From Zhengitettix transpicula (Eukaryota > Arthropoda > Insecta > Orthoptera > Tetrigidae): a stretch of 64,000 bases of DNA. Position numbers and translations under genes: made by a program. Positions 20,801 to 33,378 of this stretch are shown piece by piece (position 1 is the first letter of the stretch; the number at the start of each line of letters is the position of its first letter). The stretch lies in the NCBI GenBank assembly GCA_037074705.1, contig CM073596.1:21178001-21242000 (forward strand), written 5' to 3'. The notes beneath the pieces are model-generated. The model did not search any database. It saw only the letters and a program-made list of their open reading frames with translations, and had not been told where the DNA came from.

Positions 20801-23800
20801 TAATATAGGACTGAAAATAAATTTAACATTTATTATTCTATTTAATACAGTAAACTTAAGTTTTGCTGTCTACCACAGAGAAACTCTTAAATGTCAGTTA
20901 AACTATCTAGCCGCATCTAGGTTTGATAAACCTAGTCAGTTACCAAAATATACCCCCGTTGTAAAAGATAATAATGGTTAATCCCCACTGACTGCTTTAT
21001 ACAAAACATCAGCTTCAGTGTCTCGTCCGTGACTGTCGACGATGTCCGGAGATTAAAAGACTCAGCATCTCGACGCCATCGAAACCAATTTTTTGGTGTC
21101 CAGAAGAGCAGTCAAGCGGGAGACGACGTTTGTGCTCGACGATTGCTGATCTCGGGGAAATTACATGCAATCGTATTAACCCACGTAACCTCATCTAGGC
21201 TGTAACATGAAATAAAGCCGACCTTCCACTCCCCCGCGCGGTAATGTCAACCCGCATAGGAAAGGAGATGAACGGGGGAAATTCTATGCAATAAACTAAA
21301 TTTCGTGACGCAGCGTCAGCCACGCAAGGCGAAAGGCGAGGGAGAGTCCCATATATGAAGATGAAATTCCATTAGCGGGTTAAATGCAGAGAAAACGCTT
21401 TGCGTTCACGTATACCACCAAGAGGGGAGCTTCTTCCTTCCCCCTTCATGATCCGCATAATATATGGTGTAACGAAAACAAACGAAGTTCTGTCACGTCC
21501 TAGATTTAAACGTTACAAGACAATTTAAATACGTGGAAAACAGTTGGCCTTGCGTCCATTAAGTAATTTGTTGTGGTGAAAATTAGTCTAATTAAATTCG
21601 CATAACAGGGAACTTCGAAATACTTTCACGTACGCATTACTTCAAGAACCACAAAAATTATCGAATTTTTCCAATAATGTATGGAGTAGTTCTTTCTATT
21701 AACCTTAAATATATTGATAAAGATTTGTAATTAAATATGTACTTCTGTTGTACACAAATATGGGAATAAACTATATTGACAAAAAGTCTCCTCCTCTTAT
21801 CAGCTGCTATTATAACTAGCAGTAGAAAAGTATTTTATTTTTCATTTATTTATGTATTATTCACTAACGAAACTTTGTAATTGTAATATATAAATACTAT
21901 ATACTTTTTTCCATTTTTTAATACAATTAATACTGTTTATTATTATTCAGTAGAAATACACTCAAATTCATTAATTTATAACGATTAAAACGCTCTATTA
22001 GTACAATATTATTTAATTATCAAGGGCCTTTCCTTTGGGATCGAATAGACAAATTCTTCGGACCATACTTTAAAAAAAATATGGGTACATTTTTTTTTAA
22101 GTCTATCAAATTATGATTTGAAATATATTGTTTCGTGTTTGTCAGGTGCTTTCAAAAATGTCGAATACGCTTAAAGATGTGCGGCGGATACTGATTCCGT
22201 GATCACCTACGGATCTAAAATGATTATTCTATATTAGCACTAAATAAATTTTGATAAATCTATACCTGGTGCAACTATGGGCACAGTATTTTTTATTAAT
22301 ATACACTCAAAACTATAACTTGTACTGATAGTCGTAATAGGCCAATTATTTTAGTTTTAAATGAATCTAGGGACACTCGTAATTATATAAATACGAAAAT
22401 ATATAACAGTTTCCATTATATGCTCGCATATCGTCCAATTAATTAAAAGGGAAGGATAAATCTGACGGCGATGACGGTGCAAGCATCCCTACAAACACGA
22501 CCGACGCTTCTGTTAAGATGCTAAATCGCAGTCCGCGGGCGTTCATTACTGTAATTAAGTCGTGCCTTATGCGCCACAATTCCATTTATTAGAGCATAAT
22601 AGCCTGTTTGATACTAGCCTCTGCTAATGATATGTTTCCATTGAACGTGCGCTCTCTTTTTGACCCTCGCTGAATAAATCCAAATTTAATTAATCATTAT
22701 GTACGAGTGTTTGAGTTGCATAAACTGACGCAAGCTGCGCGAGTCTGTGTTACGTTTCGTTTAATTTGAACAAACGGTCTCCCAGAGAGAGTGGAATGGG
22801 AATGCTGCACTCCGCCATTTAATTCACACCAGAGATTCTAGTTTCGTCTGCATCAGAGACTCGACACCAACAGCGGAGGTAAAACCATATTTTTCAGAGG
22901 TCAAAATTAATGCAGTAAACTCAGGAACACACAAAGCTTTTTTTTTCTCTCACACACACCATAAATCAAGAGATTTTTATATAAAATTCCATCCGCACGT
23001 CATGAATTAAGAAATTGAACCATAAATTTAAAAATGTGATGAAATATTCTAAAAAACTGAAACTACCATGTTTAATATATTTTAAAATCAGTCCTATTAA
23101 TAGCGTGATCACGAAAATTCATCGAATATTAGATACAACTGAAATTAAAATTTCAAACTGATTGCTAAGAATCTAATTTTTAATATATAAGACAGATATA
23201 ATTATATAATTTTAAATATTATAATCATGTAAGCGAGGGAGCTGTTAATCGAAAAAAGATCTAATGATGTTTATTACAACATATGATACAATACATATAC
23301 CAAATCCTAAACTAATATCATTAAATACGAGATAAATATAAAATGACCAGCTTTCCCACATCAAGTTATCTGATCACATCGAATCCACTTTATGATCCCG
23401 TCGAGATGATTCTTGGAACGCCTGCGGTCGTTGGCGTTAGTGGTGACGTGAATTTTTTTCCCTATTCATTACATGTATTAACTGACAAATACTGATCTCT
23501 ATTGCAACTGTTCCCTACACTCTTGACTCGCGACTTTTATATCCAATTTTTGGCTCCCAAAAATCAATCCAGTTATTTTAAGCAAACACGGAAATATATT
23601 TAAATTTGAATAAACATCCTTCTCTATGTGTATCCTTGTCTTGACATTTTTGTTGGCCATCCACTAAATATCCAGAAAAAATTATTCAAAACATTAAGCA
23701 CAGTTGCAGCCTTGCCTGAAGAGGACTAACGAGTAGGTTATATTCTCCTAAAATGTTTGTATTTTTTCGCGGATCAACCACGTGTTCAACACAGTAAAGG

Positions 23801-26224
23801 GAAAAGTTGAAAAAAATTATTTATTTTAAACAGGATTGTAAGTAAAAAAAATTAAAATTTTTTGTTGCATGTTTGATCCACGATATATCAATTAAGTGTT
23901 AACCATAAACACCTCTGATTACACTGTTCGTTAATTCATAATTTTTATAGTAGAGATGTTTAAATACTTATATTATTCTTTAAGATGGGGCTGGGAAATG
24001 TTCAAAGAGTCCCCTGGAGTGTTATCTGACATTTAATGTTAATTTTATTTTCCAGATCGAGTTTCCTCAATAATCCGAAAAATTGATTTCTAGTACGTTC
24101 GCCAGCTGATAAACACAAACCGTGTCTCAATTTTCAGGAGGAACGAAAGAAAAATATGGAAATTCTAGAATACAGGTTGCCTTTGAAGGTCACAAGAATT
24201 TATTACGAGTAGAATCATTCGTGAGAGCCTTCTGTAAGGGTAACTTCGCTAAGTCTGTCGAATGCGATATTTTATAGTCGTTAGACTAATATTTGAGACC
24301 ACATCGTATTAGTCTGGGCTAATGAGGTCTGGAAAGGATCGTGGCGCCTGTCTGCCTCGGTCTGTTAACAAAGAAGGGGAGGGGAAGAACCATAACAACT
24401 GACCATAAATGGGGAAACAGACGTTTGAGAAATGTAAGGAACAAAATAGAATTCAACTCCAATCTAATATTAAAGTTGCTTAAATATAGAAATCTGAGTT
24501 GCAGTGAAGATGGGACTGTTATAAAATGTTAGAACACATATTCAACGAAGCATTATGAAATACGCTAGCAATTCAATTATAAGACGATTAAAATCATTTT
24601 TGTAAACAAATGCAGTTAAAAGCTCTAGAACGAAATTAATTCGATTTCTTCTAACATCATACACACATATATGAAAGTAAAGTAACTCATGAAGCATGTT
24701 AGCATGTTTTAAAAATAAGTATCAATTGAGTAAGAAAGATCAAAAACATACAAATGGTAAATTTAATTAATTAATCTAAAATTTTCGGGTTCAAAATAAG
24801 GTTATGCCGGAAATAAGTAGCTGTATATTTAAATTACAATTAATTTTTTTTTCGCTCATCTCTACTCAAATACGGACGTAAAGAATTAATATATATTATC
24901 AAATTAATTATTTTCAGACTTGCTATATTTTTAATTTTCAGTTTTGTACATACAGTTTTGTGGGGGGGCAGGGAGTTAATGTGGATGGGCAGTTAATGTG
25001 AAAAACAAACAGTACTTTACGAAAACCAAGAAAAAACCCATTGAACTTGAAATTCTGAAAAACCTGTCGGTAATTTCTTCAAAGTGTGCAGAAAATTTTG
25101 AAATTTACTTAGGACATATCAGTCATTTTTCGATTGTCTTATAGTGTTATCAACTCTTACCATAGCATTTTAATATTTTTCGACAAGGTCCTCAAGATTA
25201 ATGATATTTTTTAAAAAATCAAATCATGAAGGAACGAAACTATGAAAAAATGCATCCTTTATACGACGAAGTTATTAATCAAATTATAAAACATAGTTAA
25301 TGACACATCATTGCGGATTTTTTTATGTATGTCTGTCAATTTTCGTAGTTGGCCAAAATTTTTTGAAGTTGCTAAACAATACCTTCATACGTGGATCGTC
25401 AAGCCAAACTGGACACTCTATTTATTATTTAAATTATTATACAGGGGACTGTAACAAAAAGGAAGAGGAAAGAAAACAGTTTAAAACCATCTGTGGGACT
25501 CTAAATGTTGTTGCTTGTGAGAATATCGTCTAGAAGCAAAACACAGGTCGAGAGTAACTTTCTACGTCAGTCACCCAAGGCCGACGGAATTAATATGCGA
25601 CTAATGAGGATATCATAGGGCAGGTTGCCGGGTGTTCCACTAACAGAACAGGTTTTATCAACAGTAGAAGCGGCCCGGATTCTTCTACCTCTGGTCCACA
25701 GGCTCCTCGGTTCATCAGAAATTACGGATTTCATTACTAATTATTCTAATTACGTTTCGTACACCTAAACGCTACATACTATTGCCCACTTAGATAATTT
25801 CGGTAATTAACAGAACGAGAAGTGATTCGTCCTGGTAATTAGATTAACTACTACCAAATGCGAAAAGATTGGTTTACAAGGTCTCAGCGTATTACGTATT
25901 ACGTATTACGTAAATGAGCTAATTATTTATTACACGTCATTATAATTAATTACTGCTAAATATAAAACCGTGTTTTTAGTTTAAAAATAACAACTAAATA
26001 ATTATTTTTATAATTAATGATTGTAAATTGATTTATTTATACATGGTATTAATGATGCAAAATTGAAACATTTTCATAAATTGATAGACTTCTTAGGAAT
26101 GCACGAACTATGAAAATTTTTGAAGCGATAAGTCTGTGGATTTAATTTTGTTTAGTCTAGTGTTGTTGTTTTTCTTGGGTGAAATTTTTTAGGTGTTCAT
26201 GCCAGGCAAGCTCGTCGAAAACGT
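17853..26224. other. Long single-copy-looking non-coding region
   Basis: More than 8 kb with only three short frames listed (63 codons at 24341, 77 at 25300 and none in 17.9-24.3 kb) and no repeat family that I recognise. Several islands stand out from the AT-rich background by balanced composition: about 18560-18950, 20060-20310, 21020-21460, 22430-22830, 23370-23480 and 25560-25800. Homeodomain-type ATTAATTA and TTAATTAATC strings occur in or beside some of them (for example 22685-22700). These are candidates for conserved cis-regulatory elements in a large intron or gene desert. A 7-bp ATTACGT tandem repeat sits at about 25888-25913. Confidence 0.35.
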
Positions 26225-26259
26225 GCAACGTTTCGACGACTGCCCACGTCATCTCCTGG
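26225..26259 (-). repeat. Hammerhead-core-like relic
   Basis: On the minus strand the site reads CCAGGAGAT-GACG-loop-CGTC-GAAACGTTGC. The 4-bp GACG/CGTC hairpin and GAAAC are intact, but the first core segment has two substitutions relative to CUGANGA. The flanks contain a further short palindrome around AACGTTTCGACGA. Confidence 0.45.
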
Positions 26260-27332
26260 CGCAGTACGAAACATCGCGCTTTCGATACGTTTACCCCACT
26301 GGAATACTGAGATGATTTTATCCACTATTTACACCGGTGAAACCTTTGCTCTTAAATAAATTTTTATATATATAAACTACAGTGTAAAAATTAGTCACAA
26401 AAATTTTAGGAATAATTTAATACTTTTTCAAATTGTCCAAAGCGACTGAAGCTTCCAATGATATTTGTGTACTGTTACAGATATGAACCGAAATTTCTGC
26501 AAGTTGCGAATCCTGAATCGAACAGACGTAGTTATGACTTAGACGCCAAATTAAAGTTACGAATTGTTCACGTTAACGGCCTAGACTGTACTAACGTCAC
26601 AGGAAAACTGTCTGAGCTACGGTCATTTTCGAGTTATTTACGCGATATCGTAAAATTAAACAGCAACGGCGGGTAATTTAATTAACTGTGGTTTTGGTTG
26701 TAATTCCCGGAACGGCAGAAAGATGTCGCGGCTCGAGACTGGCCGTTAAAACGCCGTGTTTATTACAGACCCTAGTGGCTTATTTACGAGGAGTCTGGCT
26801 TGGCTGCGGGGGAGGCTCCTCTTCTTTGCTGGTCCCAGGGAGTTCCCGAAGATAACATTCAGAAGCGTGCTCACAAAGAAAACTGCCCAAATATATATAA
26901 AAAACAGAATATTAAAGCAGAAGTCGAGGTGCGTCCTCACAATTCAAGTTTACTTGAGTGAAAACTATAGTGCGAAGCTTCTGTTCTATGGAGTTGACCA
27001 AGCCGAACTATATCTGGTCAAAATTAATCATTCAAATGATAAGAAACAGTCCATTTGCTTCAAGTATATTTTTTTCCTGAAACGTGTCAACTTCAGATGA
27101 GGTTGGTTAACAGGTTACTGTTTAATATCCCTTAGTGTGTCACAGTTACATTCTCCATGGTCTGAGATCGTGGGCAGACTAACAGAAGTTATGGAGTTCT
27201 CGCACCGCAAAAGAGAAAAATTCGACAGCTCTGCTGACTGGGTTCGAGAACTACCACCGACTCAGGATACTAATAATACTTTGACGTCACAATTATCACC
27301 CATCCATCTCTACTTCCACCATCTTCCAACGT
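26260..27332. other. Non-coding stretch
   Basis: Frames of 72, 114 and 120 codons (26458-26676, 26756-27100, 27137-27499) show no domain. The last lies opposite a LINE relic and is its antisense shadow. Confidence 0.4.
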
Positions 27333-27530
27333 TCAGATCCTCTTACAGTGCCTGCAACCATCTATCCGTGATCTTCCGAGTCTGTTCCATGGCTTCAAGG
27401 CTCCATGTCTCAGCTTCTTGGCCATTATTTCTTCACTCATCCTCTCCACATAACCGAGCCAAGCCAACCGTCGGGACTTCACTTTATCTTCGCTTTTGAG
27501 TATTTCTTCTATTTTTTTCTTAGCACCCAA
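27333..27530 (-). pseudogene. LINE polymerase C-terminal relic
   Basis: The minus-strand frame contains SRRLAWLGYVERMSEEIMAK followed by LKPWNRLGRSRI. This is the short domain after the RT in many arthropod non-LTR elements (the RLxWxGHVxRM..R..K signature, then a GRPRxRW-like basic stretch). It resembles 47457-47645 in structure but belongs to a different copy or subfamily. Only about 65 residues survive. Downstream residues continue in a shifted phase. No endonuclease or catalytic RT part is near, so this is a 5'-truncated fossil. Confidence 0.75.
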
Positions 27531-30500
27531 CCTTCACCAGGGTTAGAATGAGATCATGAAACTAAGCTGATCAGATACCAGATATCAAATCGAACTGTCC
27601 ATCATAGCTTCGAGCACCACTAAGGGCCAAAGAGTCTTGGTGCATAATTGTCAGTCTCCGTCCATCAAAAAACAGATCCAAAAAAATCTAATAACATTAA
27701 AAACTTTTATATGTGATCATCTGATTTACACAGGTTTTTAATTTGAAACCGGGAATTAATAAGCGGAGAATTTATTGATGTGTAATTTTAATAGATAAGA
27801 TTTAGCTGAGCGTCAAATTTATATGACGTATGCTGGACAATTTTCTTTAGCAATAACAACTATTATTTTCAAGTTTTCTGGTCACATCACGTGATAATGT
27901 GTTTGCTTTTTAACGCATAATTCTTTTAGGCGTCATTTTAAAAATTTTAATTATTTTCATTGAAAAGACTCGACAAACGCTGATCCAAAACATATTAATC
28001 TTTGTCTGAAAAACTGTTATACGGTATTGGAACTTGATTTCTGAGAAAATACCCTTCCTCTAAACAATAATCAAGTATCAGATTTGAAACGTCCATGCAG
28101 AATCGTAGAGATGACGACATAAAATAATACCACTCTTCCAGTTCAGTTACGAAAAAACGTACACCAATAATAACATGAATATAAGAGGTTAAATGCAACG
28201 ATTTTATTATTGTAGCAATGCAGTGCAGAAAACAATCCCAATGTAATAATAATATTATATATCGGCGGTTTGAAGCCACGTGTAATTAAATATGCAATAA
28301 AAATTACTTTATAAAGTCTAGGGTGAATTTCAGGGAACAAGTAAAAATATTTTAAAGACATTATTGCAATTATATAATAATTAAATTTTTATCTCACTTC
28401 CAACCAAGTGTGGCCAAGTGTAGTAATAAAACTAATCCATGTAGTTATAGTTACAACGGCATTTAATACACTAGAAAAATTAGTAGTGCAAACATCGAAC
28501 ATACGGTAAACAAAAGTAATTTGTAATATCTTTGATTAAAGAGGTTTGGTCAATGTGGTAACACAAAAAAATCACAAGGAATAAAAGAGAAATGTAACAC
28601 CAAATCGATCATATCAAATACAAAACATTGATGTAACTAAAAATGGCACCATGGAAATTGACAGATTTTCAAGCGTTCCATATTTCAAATATAGGAAACT
28701 ATTGAAAATATACGAATTCAACGTTTCGAAAATAATCTCTAGTGTAGAAAAAAATATTTGAAACCCTTATTACCAACTTTCCGACCCAACTCTCAACAAA
28801 CTTCAATAACCAATGATAATGTTCAGATGAAAACATTTGGGTCAAATTGAAAGTGTCGGTTATTAATTGATTATGCTGTAAAATAAAAAACTAAATAGAT
28901 ACAGAAAGTGGGAGAATGGTGTCTTCGTTAAGAATAGTAGCGGGGTTTTTCCTACAAAAATTAAAAATCGATAACAAAAATAAGACCGAGACTTCCCGTC
29001 GAGGAGTACAAACAAGGAGCAAGGTGCGCCATTTCAAAAGCGTTCTAAAGCGAGAAATGTAAATCTCCCGAAAATAAAACCGGTTTTTTAAAATAAATAT
29101 TTACGTTGTATTTACGAGAAAGATATTTCCGGAGCACTGTCAATAAAATTTTCTGATGAGGCGCGTCTCGTCGGTTTTAATATGCGTAGAATATTTGCTC
29201 TTTAAATTTATTGATTATATTTAATTTTAGAATAGCACAAAAATTATATTTGATTTAATTAGATTTGTTTTAAAATTAGATGATTGATATTCAATAAAAA
29301 TCACATACAGCCTCTATGTTTGGTTAATTAAATCGGAAGCTTTCAACAATCACATTTTTCTTATGCCATGATTCATAAAAAACATATCAGTCCAATAAAA
29401 ATTAAATGTATGAATATATGCTGATTATTATTTAATACAGCATTCACGCCTCACAACTGACAAAACAATTTTTAGAAAGCTTCCGATATGATTAAATGTT
29501 CAGAATGTGTGTTTTTTCGTAGAACCGCAACAAAAAATTTATAAAAAAAATTCATTCGGTTCATCAGACCGCTATGATGGCGTCATTTGAAAAATTGGAA
29601 TTAAACATGAAGAACGGCCACTGGTTTCTACAATTTATATGTTTTATGGTCAGATGGCGTGTTGTGAAAGACTGGACGAAATTATACAACAAAATAAACA
29701 TTACTGATTATCACTTTTTAAATTTTAATATATATGTGGGCATTTTTTAGATGAATACGGCACGTTCAGTGTGAAATCATCCGTTAAAATAATTTTTATA
29801 TACCAGTGATCGTTCTCAGTAATTTATTACAAGTTTTCATAAGATATATAAATTTATACATTTGTATGAAAGTAAATTTACTTTAAATTCTTCAATTATC
29901 CTCATAAGTAGGAAATAAATTAAAACTAAATATCCTTAAACATATTCTTTAAGTGATTCTTTGTGAAATTACCAAAAGGTGACTCACCAACTGATTCTAT
30001 TTGAAGTCATTACGTTAAAATTAAATTATCGTGGTCTTCAGGCTTAATCATACACTTGAATAAAACAATTAGTTGAAGTTAAGGCTATTAATTAATTTTG
30101 TAATAATTATACTGTATGCTTATAATGTAAAGAAAAAATATTTCTGGCTAATATACCATATAATATAGTAAGTTTTTGTAATGTAATTTATGACGTATCC
30201 TATTTCCTCAACCGAGGAATTAATGAAGTCAATTAATAAAAAAAATTGTATTTCTGCATTTGAGATGATAGTTTCTCAACGCAAAAAAATTATTAATTAT
30301 TCGTCAGGATGATAAAATTCTCTGTGCTTTAAGTAGTTAAGATTTGAATCGCTTAAAGTAGACGTGGAAAAAGGAGAACGGGATGGGTAATTCATTCGGA
30401 GCAGAGCCTCGTCCAGAGGTCACATGTGGCAGCGGTTTTTTTTAATCTTTTTTTGCGTGTGCGAACGATGTAATCGGTTCCACCATTGTGTGGTGTGGGT

Positions 30501-31225
30501 CAGACGATGGATGGGGCGGATAAGAACACGTCACAGAACGCTTCCCATGTCAGACCCTTGACCCAACACCTGTCTTCCGGTCACATCACGCCTCGGCGAG
30601 CAAGTTCCGAAAGGTGCTCCATTACTCAGTCAGCGGAGAAAAAAAACACGTGTTATTTAATAAAGTTTTTAATTTACATCGGCATTTAATTGTCTTTAAA
30701 AATTTATCTGAATAATCTTTACTAGAATGGTTCGACTCATGAGGATATTTACCTCGTTGGCTGTTTTATGGATAGATTTAATTTGAATCCACTTTCACAG
30801 TTATTACAAATAAATCATTCGAACTTTCTGCTAATATTTATTCTAAATTATGATATACCTGTTGAAATCGACGTGTTGACTCTTAACAGATTTATCTATT
30901 TTGATAAGGTAAACGTGAAGTCAAACCGAGAACGCCTCGACCCATGTTTTGAACTGTAAGGGAAAAAAACTGTCCTTGTTCAAGGTAATTTAAAACTCGA
31001 TGTGATTCAGCAAGCCTGCTAATTGTCTAAGCTTAATTAATTAGGCCAACGCTTAGTAACGTCTACGTAAATATGACGTCACCGAAGAGGAACAGAGCGT
31101 TAGATTTAGATTTATTATTCATTGCATTAGTCCTCAGTCGAAGAAATAGAATACGTCATAATTTATTATTTTAATGTAATAATGTAATAATTATTACAAT
31201 TACAAAGTTTAAAAAACAAATATTG
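27531..31225. other. AT-rich non-coding region
   Basis: No gene is supported. Frames of 60-94 codons (27995-28279, 28143-28361, 30486-30689, 30768-30959) lack domains. A slightly GC-richer patch lies at 30360-30640. Confidence 0.4.
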
Positions 31226-31256
31226 TACTGTAATATATATATATATATATATATAC

Positions 31257-31301
<45 letters not shown>

Positions 31302-31308
31302 TATATTG
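31226..31308. repeat. Compound (TA)n-(CATA)n-(TA)n microsatellite
   Basis: A TA run, then ACATACATACATACAT, then another TA run. It is bordered by CTGTAATAT on the left and ATATTGTAAAA on the right, strings that resemble LTR ends seen elsewhere next to TA tracts. The 84-codon minus-strand frame over it is low complexity. Confidence 0.9.
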
Positions 31309-32062
31309 TAAAACAACGTTAAATATATTAATATAACAGCAATTAAATAAATGACAAGATGCTATTTCAATTAAACTGCATGCAAAAGCCTGCTCTTTAC
31401 TATAAGACTGAAGATGTAATCTCATTTACAATTGGAGGAACATTCGTTTCTTACATAAATGCAAGAACCTTCATTTTTAAGTGTGCAGCTATTGAAGTTC
31501 GCTAGTCTTTTATAACCAGAAAAATTTCAGCTTCCGGACTAGATTTCCAATGTTTAGTTAGCTCTAATACTTAGACTAATATTTTGCAACGATAAAAATT
31601 ATTCTAACTCGAGTTTCTTTAATTCCTAAGGCTTTGAATATTTTGGTTTATTGTACAAAATTTTACATATGAATTAACCAAAGATAAGAATTCGTTATTT
31701 TGTGATTGAAAATCTGAAGTAGTTTGCTGGTTTTCGTGAAAGTTAAAGACATGTAGCCTGATCAGAAATATTTTTAACAAGCTGTTTTTTGCCAGAAGTT
31801 CATGTGAAGACCATGACCAGTGAAGTTATAACGTCTTAAATTATAAAATAAATTTGTAACACTTTTTCAATCTCTATATATATGTAAAAAACTTTGGAAC
31901 TTCCTTCTATTTTGAATCTGTAAGATTTGCCTGTCTCAATCGTTTAGGCCGTGGACAAATAAATAATCATTGCAAAAAAATTATTATTTCCACTGCACCA
32001 TTTTATATTAAAGTAACCTCTTTCACATTAAAAATAAAAAAATTACGTCGGATTGAAAACAA
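31309..32062. other. Non-coding stretch
   Basis: AT-rich, with nothing recognised. Confidence 0.45.
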
Positions 32063-32275
32063 TGAATAATAAATATATCCAAGTCAGACAAAAAAGCGAT
32101 AATATAAACATCACACAACGTTTCTGAGATCCTTGTCCCTTTTGAGTTTTGTCAACTGACTAGTACAGTTGTGTCGCTCTTGGTTCTTCTTCGCACCTGA
32201 CTAAAGGATCCCAGAAACGTTGTGTGGTATTTATATTATCACATTTTTGTCTTAATTGGCTATCTTCCTTATTCA
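32063..32275. mobile_element. IR element, complete copy 2
   Basis: Arms begin TGAATAAT and end ATTATTCA-like, then pass through ATAGCCAA (right), GACAAAAA and ACACAACGTTTCTGAGATCC (left). On the right, GATCCCAGAAACGTTGTGTG and GTATTTATATTATC complement the left arm. The centre holds GTTGTCAACTGAC-like sequence also present in copy 1 (49911-50137). It has no coding capacity and is MITE-like in size (about 210 bp). The hammerhead-like cores in both arms are damaged here (CUGACUA on the right). Confidence 0.85.
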
Positions 32276-33159
32276 CTCTTTCACATTCATTGTAGTCTAT
32301 TTTAAATATTTTATTAATTTTTTAATACGTAATTCATATTTTAAAAAAATATACTTGCATCTCACGGTTGATGAAAAAACAAAATTTGCAATATAGCACC
32401 TCTAATAGTTCTTCTGTAAAACAGTTTCCAAAAGACAGGGTATAAAAATAAATGTAGTAAACCCAAAATACTGCAACTTGAACACGAACATGTAGATTTT
32501 TTCTTCGTATCTCGCATTGAATATTTGGGACATTAATTAAGAACAAAAAGAATACTGCAAATATTTGGTGTACGCGTTCCAAAAATCTCAAGGATTTCCG
32601 CACAATGCAACGATAGTTACGTTCAGTGTCCCACGCCTTGATCTTTCATCGTGTCACCATTACGATTCTTACATAGCATTGAACATAATTTATGTTTAAA
32701 AATATAATGTATTTGAATGTCAGTTGGCTATTTCTATGATTTTATGTCTAGCTTCTAAAGATGATTAAGTTCACGGTTGGATTAGCGTCACTTTAGCTCT
32801 ATTTATTTTCCACGAGTTATGACGTCGGAAGACTGGTGCGTTCGCAGTCTTCACCACACTATGCTGAGGAGATAATTGAGTTAGGCAACGCTCGGCTCGC
32901 AACCCCCGGGTATTTTTTAACGCAATGAGGGTGGGTTATGACGCTGTCAGCCGCCGTTTACCGAGGCGAGAAAACATTCCTAGGGAGGGGAATGTTTTGG
33001 TCCCTTGACAGGACGGCGAGTAGGTTGCTTGCTTTTTACTCAATTTGTCGCGAGATCAATTACAGTGATAATTAATATTGTCGGTATTTCACTGGGATCT
33101 GTTATTAAATTTTCATAATATAATCTATTAATATATTTCATATTCTGACTTACTCCTTG
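32276..33159. other. Non-coding, with GC-balanced island 32780-33060
   Basis: The 89-codon minus-strand frame at 32334-32603 has no domain. The island 32780-33060 contains TGACGTC-type strings and the inverted pair ACATTCC..GGAATGT around 32974-32995, and no coding signal. Confidence 0.35.
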
Positions 33160-33378
33160 TCTCGACAGCCCATGAAGGGCCTTGGCCTACCGAGACGGCT
33201 GCAATCTTACATGACACATTCTGGATTTAGGAGTGACACCGGTTCAGAGAGTCGATTTTCCCACAGCCTTAACCCCAGTTTTCGTGACCAGGACGACCAC
33301 AAACTTACATGTTCGAATCCCCCGGAACCTCTGTGATGCAAGGCCATGACACTGGCCACTACACCACAGCAAGCCGAC
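33160..33378 (-). mobile_element. tRNA-derived SINE candidate
   Basis: Read on the minus strand, the 5' end gives GCTGTGGTGTAGTGGCCAGT, a good Pol III A box (TGGNNTAGTGG type). About 35 bp on comes GGGGATTCGAACAT, a B-box-like string. A body then ends near CGGTAGGCCAAGGCCC and GGGCTGTCGAGACAAGG. The order and spacing fit a tRNA-derived SINE; the body is not one I can name. There is only one copy in this window, so the family needs an outside search. Confidence 0.55.

Noticed and set aside
25888..25913. Telomere-type repeat (ATTACGT units)
   Set aside because: Only about three units and not an insect telomere motif; a chance short tandem repeat.
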